Source of the DNA: JBPBQZ01 sp050955105
Lineage (GTDB): Bacteria > Pseudomonadota > Gammaproteobacteria > Burkholderiales > Burkholderiaceae
DNA: 58,694 nt
NCBI GenBank assembly: GCA_050955105.1
Contig: JBPBQZ010000034.1
Coordinates: 1-58,694 of the forward strand
Direction: 5' to 3'
Program-made: the position numbers and the translations under genes
The notes under the pieces: generated by a model
Databases searched by the model: none
Seen by the model: the letters and a program-made list of their open reading frames with translations, nothing else
Told to the model about the DNA's origin: nothing
In this document: positions 42,813 through 51,156 of the stretch, one piece after another
How the letters are laid out: every line of letters starts with the position of its first letter
Numbering within the stretch: position 1 is the first letter of the stretch

Positions 42813-43931
42813 TTATGAACGCGACGCGACGTCGAAAAGATGCCTTGCGGTGGATGGCGGCGCACGCCAGTACTGTGGCGGAGCCTCGATCGTGGCGCCA
42901 AGCTCCGCTGCCGCGTGCCAGGGCCAGCGCGGATCATAAAGCAAACCGCGCGCAAGTGCGACCAGATCCGCTTGTCCAGAAGCCACGATCTGTTCGGCGT
43001 GACGCGGATCAGTGATGAGCCCGACGGCGATCGTATTGATCGACGTCTCGCGCTTGATCGCTTCGGCGAACGGCACTTGATAACCCGGTGCCAACGGAAT
43101 CTTCTGGCTTTCCGACGTACCGCCCGAGCTGGCATCGATCCAGTCGCAGCCGCGCTGCTTCAACGCTGCTGCAAACGCGATGGTTTGCTGCAGGTCCCAG
43201 CCACCGTCGACCCAGTCACTGGCCGATACGCGCACGCCTACTGGCAGATTGTCGGGCACTGCCGCACGCACCGCATCGAATATCTCCAGCGGGAAACGCA
43301 TGCGATTTTCCAGCGAACCGCCATAGGCATCGGTGCGCTGGTTCGACAGCGGCGATAGGAATTGATGCATCAGGTAACCGTGCGCCGCATGCAGTTCGAA
43401 GGCAGTGATGCCAATCCGCACCGCACGCCGCGCCGTCGCCACGAAAGCGTCGCGAACGCGGATCAAACCGGCCTCGTCGAGCGCCAACGGTGTCGGATCG
43501 GTTTCGCGAAACGGCACGTCCGATGGCGCATAGGTCTGCCAACCGCCTTCGGCTACGCTCAGTGCGCGCCCGTTGCCTTGCCAGGGAACCGACGTCGACG
43601 CCTTGCGGCCCGCATGCGCCAGTTGAATTGCTACCGGCACCCCGGTCTGGGCGATCACCGATTTCACCACCCGCTCGAGCGCCGCTTCCGTGTGGCCATC
43701 CCATAGTCCCAGACAACCCGGCGTGATGCGCCCGGCCGGCTCCACCGCCGTGGCCTCGATGCACAACAACGATGCGCCCGACATCCCGAGATTGCCGAGA
43801 TGCATCACATGCCAGTCGGTCGCGGCGCCTTCGTTTGCCGAGTACTGACACATGGGGGCAACCACGATGCGATTGCGCAAAGTCAGGCTACGTAGGGCGA
43901 AACTGGAAAACAGGATACTCGACTCGTTCAT
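42813..43931 (-). CDS. Old yellow enzyme family NADH:flavin oxidoreductase (YqjM-like)
   Basis: An FMN-dependent ene-reductase that reduces alpha,beta-unsaturated carbonyls. It has 372 residues from ATG 43931 (MNESSILFSSFALRSLTLRNRIVVAPMCQYS), overlapping the marR region by a one-base gap. The class III signature Cys28 in APMCQYS, QLAHAGRKAS, the active-site His pair in FELHAAHGYLMHQFLSPLSNQR, YGGSLENRMRF and the FMN-binding LARGLLYDPRWP are all as in YqjM. Middle gene of a marR-OYE-SET unit. Electrophile detoxification is the likely role. Confidence 0.94.
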   Translation of the reverse strand: MNESSILFSSFALRSLTLRNRIVVAPMCQYSANEGAATDWHVMHLGNLGMSGASLLCIEATAVEPAGRITPGCLGLWDGHTEAALERVVKSVIAQTGVPVAIQLAHAGRKASTSVPWQGNGRALSVAEGGWQTYAPSDVPFRETDPTPLALDEAGLIRVRDAFVATARRAVRIGITAFELHAAHGYLMHQFLSPLSNQRTDAYGGSLENRMRFPLEIFDAVRAAVPDNLPVGVRVSASDWVDGGWDLQQTIAFAAALKQRGCDWIDASSGGTSESQKIPLAPGYQVPFAEAIKRETSINTIAVGLITDPRHAEQIVASGQADLVALARGLLYDPRWPWHAAAELGATIEAPPQYWRAPPSTARHLFDVASRS

Positions 43932-43932
43932 C

Positions 43933-44619
43933 TCAACCCGCCTGGGTGAATAATTTCCATGTCTTTCGGCGCGTCGCTTCGCTGGCCTCTTCATACACCG
44001 GACAATCGAGTCGTACGCCCGTATCCGGCATGGAAAAATTCAGCAATGCGCAGTGGTGCACCGGCGCGGTCGCGCGCTGCGCCCGTTTGGACGCCTTGCG
44101 CGCGCCATCTTGCAACTCGGCGAACGGCTCGAAATGCACGCACGTGACGCACATGCGATGCGTCGGAATGCTGGATTTCGTTTCGAGTTCGCGAATCATC
44201 TTGATCAGCGACCGATATAGCGCCGCCTGCTCTTCCGCCGGCAAAGTGCCCGCCGCAGCGTGCAGGAAAGTCGGCCATTGCGCCGCCTTGCGTGCCGCCG
44301 TGCGGCCCTTCGCGGTCAAGCGTACCGCCAACGCCCGCCCATCATCGAGGGCCCGGCGCTTTTCCAACAATTGTTTGCTTTCCAGCGTGCTCACCGCATC
44401 ACTGGTCGTGGCGGCGGTCAATGCCGTCTGTCGTGCAATTTCGCCCAGCCGCAACGGACCTTTGCGCTGCATCAGTAGCACTAAGATCTCGCCTTGGGTC
44501 GGTGTCAATCCGGCACTTTCCGCCCAACCCCAAGCGCGGCTGCGCATCGCGGTACTCAGTCTCAGCAGGCCATGGGTGATGCGCCCCATGACCTCGTCGC
44601 CGTATACGCCCTCGGTCAT
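43933..44619 (-). CDS. MarR-family regulator with a C-terminal cysteine-rich domain
   Basis: It has 228 residues, about 80 more than a plain MarR. The winged HTH is in LTPTQGEILVLLMQRKGPLRLGEIARQTALTAATTSDAVSTLESKQLLEKRRALDDGRALAVRLTAKG. The extra C-terminus has four cysteines: C157 and C160 (MCVTCVHFEPF), C190 (HHCALLNF) and C206 (VRLDCPVYEE), spaced as a possible metal site or redox sensor. GAGAGG precedes the ATG. It heads the operon with the OYE and SET genes and presumably represses it in response to reactive compounds. Confidence 0.92.
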   Translation of the reverse strand: MTEGVYGDEVMGRITHGLLRLSTAMRSRAWGWAESAGLTPTQGEILVLLMQRKGPLRLGEIARQTALTAATTSDAVSTLESKQLLEKRRALDDGRALAVRLTAKGRTAARKAAQWPTFLHAAAGTLPAEEQAALYRSLIKMIRELETKSSIPTHRMCVTCVHFEPFAELQDGARKASKRAQRATAPVHHCALLNFSMPDTGVRLDCPVYEEASEATRRKTWKLFTQAG

Positions 44620-45035
44620 CGCCTCTCACTCAGATTTATCATTGTTCAGCAGCTCCATAGCATCTGCCCGCGGTCGACGTCGTGGCCTGACCGCTTGCAC
44701 ACGTCGCCCGCCCCCTGGATCTCCTGGACTGCCGGCTCGAATTGCTGCGCACGGATTCTCGCCATCTTAAAAAAAAGACAAAGAAAACGTTTCGCAGAAA
44801 AGCTCGGCGATCGTCGCTAGTGCCACGGAAGTTTGATGTCCTGTCCGTCGCTACTGCTTGCTACGGGTCACTATTCGCTCAAACACGCAAAACACGTACC
44901 CTTGCCAAAATAAATGTGAGGTCAGCATCGCACTTTTCGGCAGAGTTAAGACATTCATCGGATTTGTCCTGACCGCCGTCATTCTAAGCGAGACCGAAAA
45001 AACATTCACCGATGACTTTTGAATATATCGACTAA
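44620..45035. other. Intergenic region upstream of the marR gene
   Basis: About 416 bases between the marR start and the 3' end of the YbdK-like gene, partly A/T rich (44767-44790, 45000-45040). No gene, strong hairpin or terminator was found. It must hold the marR promoter and may hold its operator, but no clear palindrome was seen near the start. Confidence 0.5.
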
Positions 45036-46151
45036 TTAATTGCGCCACAGATCGCATTGCTGTCTGACCGCTTCACTCAGCGAGTTTTCCTGCTCGAATA
45101 TGTCGCGAAACCAAACGGCGTCGTTACGGCGACCGAGCGCGGCTTCGCCTATGATCTGCAAGGCTTTCTCCGACCTTAATGGCGCCGCGTGCGGGGCCAG
45201 ATGCTCGAGCGTGGCAAGAATATCTTCGGCCACCGTGCGGCGTTCGCCAGTCTGCGGATCGACCAATGCACCATCGAGCCCAAAACGGCAGGCCTCGAAG
45301 CGATTGAAGCTATAAACCAAATAATCGTCCTCGCGCGGGCTGACTTTGCGTTCGGTCAACAGATAACGCGCAAGAGTCTGGATATAGCAGGCGATCGCCG
45401 CAGCGCGCTCGATGGTGCACGGGGTATCCATCACACGCACCTCGATCGTGCCGAATCCAGGCTTCGGGCGGATGTCCCAATAGAAATCTTTCATGCTTTC
45501 AATCACGCCGGTACTCGCCATTTTGTCGAAGTACTCGTTAAAACCTGCCCAGGTCAGCGTGAACGGCGCGCGGCCGCTCAGCGGAAAGGCCGTCACTGAA
45601 TTCAGACGCGCCGAATGGAAACCGGTATCGAAACCTTGCACGAAAGGCGAGGAAGCAGACAGTGCGATGAAGTGCGGAATATATCGCGACAGCGCATGCA
45701 GTAGATAGAGCGCCTTGTCGGGATCATCACAGCCGATATGCACGTGCTGTCCAAAAACCGTGAATTGCTTGGCTAGGTAGCCATACAACTCCGAAAGAAA
45801 CTGGAAACGCGGCGCGTCGTAGATCTGCCGCGCATGCCATTGCTGGAATGCATGCGTACCGCCGCCGCACAGGCCGACGTTCAATTGATCGGCAGCGGCT
45901 ACCAACACATCGCGGGTTTTGCCGAGCTGATCAAGCGCCTGTTCATAATGCGTACAGATGCCCGTAGAAAGCTCGATCATGCTTTCAGTAATTTCCGGAA
46001 CGATAGTGCCGGGAATATCGGCATCCTTCACCAGACGCATTAAATCCGAAGCCGCCTTGGTCAGATCGTAATCGTGCCGATTGACGATCTGGATTTCCAG
46101 TTCGACGCCGAAGGTGAAAGGATTCGAATAAACGAATGGTTCTAAAGACAT
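45036..46151 (-). CDS. YbdK-type carboxylate-amine ligase (glutamate-cysteine ligase 2 family)
   Basis: An ATP-dependent ligase of the GCS2 family, which in E. coli YbdK has weak gamma-glutamylcysteine synthetase activity. It has 371 residues. FTFGVELEIQIVN, EITESMIELSTGICTHYEQA, GGGTHAFQQW, FGQHVHIGCDD and FGTIEVRVMDTPCTI are diagnostic. A genuine glutathione pathway gene cannot be told from this sequence alone. It follows the antiporter gene by 31 bases on the same strand, so they are probably co-transcribed. Confidence 0.9.
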   Translation of the reverse strand: MSLEPFVYSNPFTFGVELEIQIVNRHDYDLTKAASDLMRLVKDADIPGTIVPEITESMIELSTGICTHYEQALDQLGKTRDVLVAAADQLNVGLCGGGTHAFQQWHARQIYDAPRFQFLSELYGYLAKQFTVFGQHVHIGCDDPDKALYLLHALSRYIPHFIALSASSPFVQGFDTGFHSARLNSVTAFPLSGRAPFTLTWAGFNEYFDKMASTGVIESMKDFYWDIRPKPGFGTIEVRVMDTPCTIERAAAIACYIQTLARYLLTERKVSPREDDYLVYSFNRFEACRFGLDGALVDPQTGERRTVAEDILATLEHLAPHAAPLRSEKALQIIGEAALGRRNDAVWFRDIFEQENSLSEAVRQQCDLWRN

Positions 46152-46182
46152 GAAGCCTCAATGTAAGTCGGGCCGATGCGAC

Positions 46183-47382
46183 TTAGCTACGCTCACTCAC
46201 CGCCGACAAAGCGCGATAGACCAGCAATGGTGCCAACAGTTGCATGACAACGATCGCGCACATCATGATTGCTCGCAAAGCTGGATCGAAGCCCGGATAA
46301 AGCGCGTACACATCGTCGACCAGCACATAGGCCAGTGCCGATATCGGTGACAGCGACAAGCCCAGGGCTACGCCCTGTTTGAAATTAATGCCGCTCGGCT
46401 TCGCGAATACCAGCACGCCGGCCAACTTGGTCAAGAGGCGCACCACCAGCAACGCCAGCGCGGCGACCGCGCCGATGCCTATGTAATGCCAATCGAAGGA
46501 AATCATCGTCAGCACGAATAGGGTGACGGTAAGCACCCACCCTGCCGAACCAAAATGCGGCGGCCACACCTGCGGCCGGGCATTCAAATTTTTGAACAGA
46601 ATGCCGGCCGCCAGCAGTGCCAGGATGGTCGACAGTTTCAGCAAATGTGCCACCGCGATGGCCAGCAGCACGATTCCCAGCAAAGCAACGAATGAATGCT
46701 CGTCCTGGAACGGGATGGCTCGATAAAGCCAGGAACAGGCACGCGCCAGCAAAAAAGCCAAGACCAAGGAACCGACGATCAGATAGATCGGCTCGATCAC
46801 GGTGGCCAATAGGTTGCCATAGAACTCTTGATGCGCCCAGGCACCGGCGAGCTTGACGATCACCACTGCCAGCATGCTGTTCATTACCGAGAGTGCAACC
46901 AGCCGTTCGGTTACCTGTCCCTCGCTTTTCAAATCGGTTTTGAGCTGGATCACCATCGCGGGCGACGTCGACATGACGATACCGGCGATGACCACCGAGG
47001 TCATCGTCGCGACGCCCAATAAGCGCAGCACGATCAGTACCGCTACGAAGGTCAATAGCGATTCCGCAAGACTGGTCGCAATGATCCACGGATTGGTGCG
47101 GATCCATCTCAAGGACAAACGGCTGCCCAGCTCGAACAGCAGCAAGCCCAGCGCCATGTCCATCAGCAAGCGTGCCTGCGAAGCCAGTTCAGCGCTGATC
47201 AGATGAAAACCCGCTTGCCCCGCGATCAGCCCGATCACCGTAAAGCCCGTCACGCGCGGCACGCGCCACACGCGCCAGCCGAATTCACCGCAAAGGCCTG
47301 CGGCAGTCAGTACCAGACCGGCCCACAGGACCAGGTCCGGTTGCCAGGGCCACTGAGGCAAAAAAGTAAAAGCGGCGGGCAT
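46183..47382 (-). CDS. Cation/proton antiporter (CPA2, Kef/NhaP-like) membrane protein
   Basis: An integral membrane exchanger of 399 residues from ATG 47382 (MPAAFTFLPQWPWQPDL), with AGGAG upstream. There are about a dozen hydrophobic segments. GLLLFELGSRLSLRWI, the Ser/Thr-rich GIVMSTSPAMVIQLKTD and the late GVALGLSLSPISALAYVL fit the Na+/H+ exchanger fold of CPA2. Unlike KefB/KefC it ends after the membrane domain, with no cytosolic TrkA-N domain to bind glutathione adducts. The transported ion is unknown. It heads a two-gene unit with the YbdK-like ligase. Confidence 0.9.
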   Translation of the reverse strand: MPAAFTFLPQWPWQPDLVLWAGLVLTAAGLCGEFGWRVWRVPRVTGFTVIGLIAGQAGFHLISAELASQARLLMDMALGLLLFELGSRLSLRWIRTNPWIIATSLAESLLTFVAVLIVLRLLGVATMTSVVIAGIVMSTSPAMVIQLKTDLKSEGQVTERLVALSVMNSMLAVVIVKLAGAWAHQEFYGNLLATVIEPIYLIVGSLVLAFLLARACSWLYRAIPFQDEHSFVALLGIVLLAIAVAHLLKLSTILALLAAGILFKNLNARPQVWPPHFGSAGWVLTVTLFVLTMISFDWHYIGIGAVAALALLVVRLLTKLAGVLVFAKPSGINFKQGVALGLSLSPISALAYVLVDDVYALYPGFDPALRAIMMCAIVVMQLLAPLLVYRALSAVSERS

Positions 47383-47448
47383 CGTCGCGACATCTCCTGA
47401 GTTGGCAAGGGCCCCGTGACGGGTTTCGACTGCAGTACGGCCTCGCAT

Positions 47449-47792
47449 TATCTCCGATCGCGAGAGCGGGGTTATCGCGCAGCGTGGCTCGCTGATAGCG
47501 GGTTATGGTTTACCTTTCTTATGTTCTTTGTATACATAGTAATAGGTAGTAAACAGCCGCTTTTGTGTGGGCAACCGCGTAAACATCAAGTGGAACAGTG
47601 ACTTGCAGAGGCAGCAACTGTGCGGAAAGAGGGCTGGACCAGGTGGATAACAAAGGATAACTTTTCGCGATTCGGCGCGCCGGCCGAGTTGTCCTCAATC
47701 GCTCCACCGGCTGTCCCTGGTCTATCAACAGAGTTATTAACAGAGGGTGCATCCTGGCCGAACAGTGCGACCTCGGAATGACGTAGCGAGGG
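47449..47792. other. A/T-rich intergenic region with DnaA-box-like motifs
   Basis: No gene is seen between the antiporter start region and the mnmC stop. Motifs resembling the DnaA box are the reverse complement of GTGGATAAC at 47643-47651 (TTATCCAC, eight of nine), CTATCAACA near 47722-47730 and TTATTAACA near 47736-47744 (seven of nine each). The stretch 47510-47570 is A/T rich. It resembles origin DNA but lacks an exact box. Confidence 0.4.
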
Positions 47793-49751
47793 TCAGTTCG
47801 GCGAGCACCTGAGATGGCGCAGCAGGAATCGTGCAGGGTCTACGGCGTCCGTCAACGCGCGTTCTACCGGCGCGGGCTCGCCTTCGATCAGGCTGGCCAG
47901 CAGTTCGGCGCCGAGCGTTGCCCATAGCAAGCCGCGTGACCCAAAACCGAAGGCACCGTAGAGGCCCGGTGTCCGCGGCAAGTCGCGCAGGTGCGCGCCG
48001 CGCAACGTTGGGTCGGCCAGCGCGGCGGTTTCATCGGGCAATGCGCCGATCATCGGCAGGCGATCGGGCGTTACGCATCGCAGGCCAACGCGTGCGCCGA
48101 GCGGCATGTCTTTTAAACGGGTCGCGACGGATAAGCCGGGGATCAGTGCGTCCAGCCGCGCCAAATTTTCAATATCGCTTTGCGGGCGCGGCTGAAGATC
48201 GGTTTCGCCGATGTCATAGCTGGCTCCGGTGATAGCACCGTCCGCACAGGGACTCAGGTAGCCGTCACCGACGATCGGCACACCGGGCGCTAGTGCTGCC
48301 GGCAAGCGTGTAAGTTGACCGCGTACGGGCTCGAGCGGCAGATGCGCCAGACCGGTCAGGCGTGCGGCGTCGAGCGAATTGGCCACCACCACGAGCGGCG
48401 CACGCGCGATTTCATGACCGGCCTGGTCTAGCGCTTGCCATTGTTCGTCGACGCGAAGCAGACGCGCCACGGTGGTGTCGAAACGGCTTTCCAGACCCCG
48501 GCAAGCCGCCGCGCGGGCAAGCAGATGCTCACAAAGGCGTGCTGGTTCAAGCCATCCGCCTTGTGGAAAAAGCAGACCACCGCGTGCTGGCCGGCAGTGC
48601 GCTAGTCGGACCGCATCGTCCACGCCAATGCTTTGAACGAACTCTGCGGGCCAGTCGAACTCCGCCAGCATGCGACGCAGATCCTCGAATGCGGCGTCGC
48701 TCTCGGCGATCTGCAGCAGCCCGTGGTTCGCGCCAAATGCCAACGGTTGCGCGCCGGCCAGCGACTTCAATACCTGGAGAAGATAAAAGAACGCGGCGCG
48801 ACTCAGGCGTGCGCCGAGGTTGTCGTCGCGCGACAGCAGTGGATGGAAGATACCGGCCGGATTGCCCGATGCTTGTTGGGCGGGCGCGCTACTGGCATCG
48901 ATCAAGCTGACTTGCCAGCCGCGTGCAGCTAGCCGTTCGGCCAGCGCGCAGCCGGCCAGACCAGCACCGATGACCATGGCAGTGCGGGTGGCTACAGGCA
49001 AGGCTCGCGGGGGTTCATGGCGGCGAATTTTCCAGCGCGGCGCGAAAGGTCCCGCCAGCATTTCGCGCTTACTGCCGAAGCCGGGTTGTCGTTTTACGTC
49101 GAAGCCCGCGCCGATCAGCGCGCGTCGCACGTCGCCCGCGGCGGTGTAGGTCGCACAGTGCGCGTCCTCGTCGGCCAGCTTGGCCAAAGCACGGCAAAGC
49201 GCCGGCTGCCACATTTCTGGATTGCGAGAGGGCGCAAAACCATCGAGAAAAAAGGCATCGGCGCGTAATGACAAGCCGGCCAGGGTAGTCAGTGCATCGC
49301 CGAAGAACAGCGTGAGCACGACCCGTCCGCCTTCGAATTCGAGACGGTGACAACCGGGGGTCAGCAATGGCCATGCGTCGATCAACTGGGCGCTCAGCGC
49401 GCTGGGCGCAGCGCTCATTGCCGCGTGCACCCGTTGTAAATCCGCCGCACATGGTGGATGTTTTTCGATTGAAACGAAGTGCAGACGCGTGCAGCGCGCG
49501 GCATCTTCGCGCCAGGCCGACCAGCTTGCAAGGAAGTTGATACCGAGTCCGAAGCCGGTTTCGAGGATCACGAAATGGCGGCGCGCGGTCCATCGCGCCG
49601 GCAGGCCATTACCCGCCAAAAACACATGCGCCGCCTGGCTGAAAGCACCCGTAGCGCTATGATAGATGTCGTCGAATTCGCGCGAGCGGGGGGTGCCGTC
49701 CGCCGCAAATGCAAGCTGCGCGGGTGTGATACGCGCGACGGATGGATTCAT
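47793..49751 (-). CDS. mnmC: Bifunctional MnmC: tRNA 5-methylaminomethyl-2-thiouridine synthesis
   Basis: MnmC converts cmnm5(s2)U34 to nm5 and then mnm5. It has 652 residues. The N-terminal SAM methyltransferase domain (1 to about 245) contains EFDDIYHS, ILETGFGLGINFLASW and FFLDGFAPSRNPEMW. The C-terminal FAD oxidoreductase starts at MVIGAGLAGCALAERLAARG (about 265) and includes ASGNPAGIFHPLLSRDDN and YLSPCADGAITGASYD. Length equals the E. coli protein (about 668). It diverges from the HU gene. Confidence 0.96.
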   Translation of the reverse strand: MNPSVARITPAQLAFAADGTPRSREFDDIYHSATGAFSQAAHVFLAGNGLPARWTARRHFVILETGFGLGINFLASWSAWREDAARCTRLHFVSIEKHPPCAADLQRVHAAMSAAPSALSAQLIDAWPLLTPGCHRLEFEGGRVVLTLFFGDALTTLAGLSLRADAFFLDGFAPSRNPEMWQPALCRALAKLADEDAHCATYTAAGDVRRALIGAGFDVKRQPGFGSKREMLAGPFAPRWKIRRHEPPRALPVATRTAMVIGAGLAGCALAERLAARGWQVSLIDASSAPAQQASGNPAGIFHPLLSRDDNLGARLSRAAFFYLLQVLKSLAGAQPLAFGANHGLLQIAESDAAFEDLRRMLAEFDWPAEFVQSIGVDDAVRLAHCRPARGGLLFPQGGWLEPARLCEHLLARAAACRGLESRFDTTVARLLRVDEQWQALDQAGHEIARAPLVVVANSLDAARLTGLAHLPLEPVRGQLTRLPAALAPGVPIVGDGYLSPCADGAITGASYDIGETDLQPRPQSDIENLARLDALIPGLSVATRLKDMPLGARVGLRCVTPDRLPMIGALPDETAALADPTLRGAHLRDLPRTPGLYGAFGFGSRGLLWATLGAELLASLIEGEPAPVERALTDAVDPARFLLRHLRCSPN

Positions 49752-49919
49752 GGTTGACAGTGGCCAATAATCTTTCGACTTGTTGCGCCAAAGCAGCGGC
49801 TTAAGCCTGCGCTATCATAGCAGCGGCATCGACGGTTTCTTGGGCGTGTATGATGCGCCGGTGCAGGGAACCCTATCGACGTGCGGTCCGGTGAATCGTC
49901 TCGTTGGCGATTCGCGTCT

Positions 49920-49925
49920 TATAAT
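49920..49925 (+). promoter_or_regulatory. Candidate -10 element of the HU gene
   Basis: A perfect TATAAT lies 49 bases before the HU start codon. No good -35 is present at 16-18 bases, although TTGGCG occurs ten bases upstream, so this is a partial promoter call. Confidence 0.4.
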
Positions 49926-49973
49926 TGGCGCTCGGGCGCTTTCGTTCCCAATTTCAACCGAGACAGGAAACTT

Positions 49974-50294
49974 ATGAACAAAACGGAACTTGTCGAGCAT
50001 ATCTTAGAGGCCGAAATCAGCTCGACGTTGACAAAGGCGGAGGCAGGCAAACTTGTCGACGAAGTGTTCAAGGCGATCACGAAGAGTGTGGTTGAGGGCA
50101 ACGACTTCAGCATGCCCGGCTTCGGCAAGTTCGCGGCGAGCGAACGCGCGGCGCGCGACGGACGCAATCCGCAAACCGGCGAAACCATCAAGATCAGCGC
50201 TTCCAAGGCCGTGAAGTTTTCGCCAGCTTTGGCGTTCAAGCAGTTGTTGAACCCGAAGGCAGCCGAAGGCGCGAAGGCGACTTCCAAGAAGTAA
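49974..50294 (+). CDS. HU-family DNA-binding protein
   Basis: A histone-like nucleoid protein. From ATG 49974 (MNKTELVEHILEAEISSTLTKAEAG) it has 106 residues, preceded by CAGGAAAC. The HU signature GKFAASERAARDGRNPQTGETIKISASKAVKFSPALAFKQ is clear, with the arm-tip GRNPQTG. It has a basic C-terminal tail ending AKATSKK beyond the usual 90 residues. A structured 3' UTR follows, and a terminator at 50441-50465 closes the transcript. Confidence 0.95.
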   Translation: MNKTELVEHILEAEISSTLTKAEAGKLVDEVFKAITKSVVEGNDFSMPGFGKFAASERAARDGRNPQTGETIKISASKAVKFSPALAFKQLLNPKAAEGAKATSKK

Positions 50295-50299
50295 TCGTA

Positions 50300-50369
50300 G
50301 TTGGCCGTCCTGGCCAGATTGGCTGAAGCGGCAAGCGGCCTCAGCGCTTTGCGAGCTGCTTCGGCCAAC
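50300..50369 (+). ncRNA. Candidate structured RNA in the HU 3' UTR
   Basis: GTTGGCCG (50300-50307) and CGGCCAAC (50362-50369) form a perfect 8-bp closing stem around 54 bases, inside which GCTGA/TCAGC (about 50332-50345) can pair. A further ACAGTT/AACTGT hairpin follows (about 50376-50392) before the terminator. It is not a tRNA: there is no T-loop sequence. It may be a 3' UTR-derived small RNA or simply a stable UTR. Confidence 0.35.
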
Positions 50370-50440
50370 GAGCAACAGTTTGCTGAACTGTGTGTTCGTA
50401 CGGGTTTAATGAGCTAGGGCACGGACGGTCGTACTGCGTC

Positions 50441-50465
50441 AACGCCGCCTTCGAGGCGGCGTTTT
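50441..50465 (+). terminator. Intrinsic terminator of the HU transcript
   Basis: AACGCCGCCT (50441-50450), TCG loop, AGGCGGCGTT (50454-50463), ending in TTTT. Plus orientation, 147 bases after the HU stop. Confidence 0.85.
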
Positions 50466-50482
50466 AACGCTGGATTTTCGAT

Positions 50483-51010
50483 TCAGCGGTGGATTTTTCC
50501 GGAAGACAGCCGTATGCGATAGGCGCGACTCGCGTTTTTCAGACGCCTCGGCTGCGCTGTGCTGGCCGTCCAGTTGACCGAAGTAATTTCACCCCAGCTC
50601 ATCAATACCTTGATGATCTGCCGCGCATAGTTGTCGCGCAGCGTCGGCGTTTCGGAGTGGTAGGCGCCAACCGCTTCCCAGGTATTCCCGTACTTTTCCA
50701 TTTGGTTGTGCAAGTGCCAGGCGGCGATGTAAACGCTCGCGCAGGGTTGCATCAAGGTATCGGTAGAAATTCCCCATTGCGAAAGAACCGGCAGGTGCAC
50801 CGAGTTGATCTGCATCATCCCATAATCGGTGCTGCCATTTTGATTAATGTGCAGCGCATCGGCGTCACCGCGTGATTCGCGCCAGGCGATGGCTTTCAGG
50901 ATCAGCGGATTGACGTGATGGTACTGCGCTGCTTCCATGAAGCAGTCGGCCCGCGCCGCGGTAGTGAGGCTGATGCCGGCGAGCAGCAGCGCCGTAACGA
51001 CAAGTTTCAT
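50483..51010 (-). CDS. Secreted lytic transglycosylase (SLT family)
   Basis: A periplasmic muramidase that cleaves the glycan strand. From ATG 51010 (MKLVVTALLLAGISLTTAARA, signal peptide cut near residue 21) it has 175 residues. The catalytic glutamate is Glu45 in KAIAWRESRGDADALH, followed by STDYGMMQINSVHLP and AVGAYHSETP. Small enzymes of this type (IagB/VirB1-like) accompany large envelope machines. The start is 147 bases from gspD, in the opposite direction, so a role in making room for the secretin is plausible. Confidence 0.92.
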   Translation of the reverse strand: MKLVVTALLLAGISLTTAARADCFMEAAQYHHVNPLILKAIAWRESRGDADALHINQNGSTDYGMMQINSVHLPVLSQWGISTDTLMQPCASVYIAAWHLHNQMEKYGNTWEAVGAYHSETPTLRDNYARQIIKVLMSWGEITSVNWTASTAQPRRLKNASRAYRIRLSSGKIHR

Positions 51011-51156
51011 CCGAATCTTCAAAAATAGTGGCCAGCGACGCTCTGCCATACTGGCGTCGCGATTCCGGCGTTATGATACGCGCGCCGAGGCCGCTGGAAA
51101 AATTTCCCAAAGCCGCCTGCACGCGAATCCTCTTACAGCCCCCTTACGCTAAATTC

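Noticed and set aside
50300..50369. Possible tRNA because of the long closing stem
   Set aside because: No T-loop TTCRANY sequence, no anticodon arm of the right size, and the arms do not fold as a cloverleaf.
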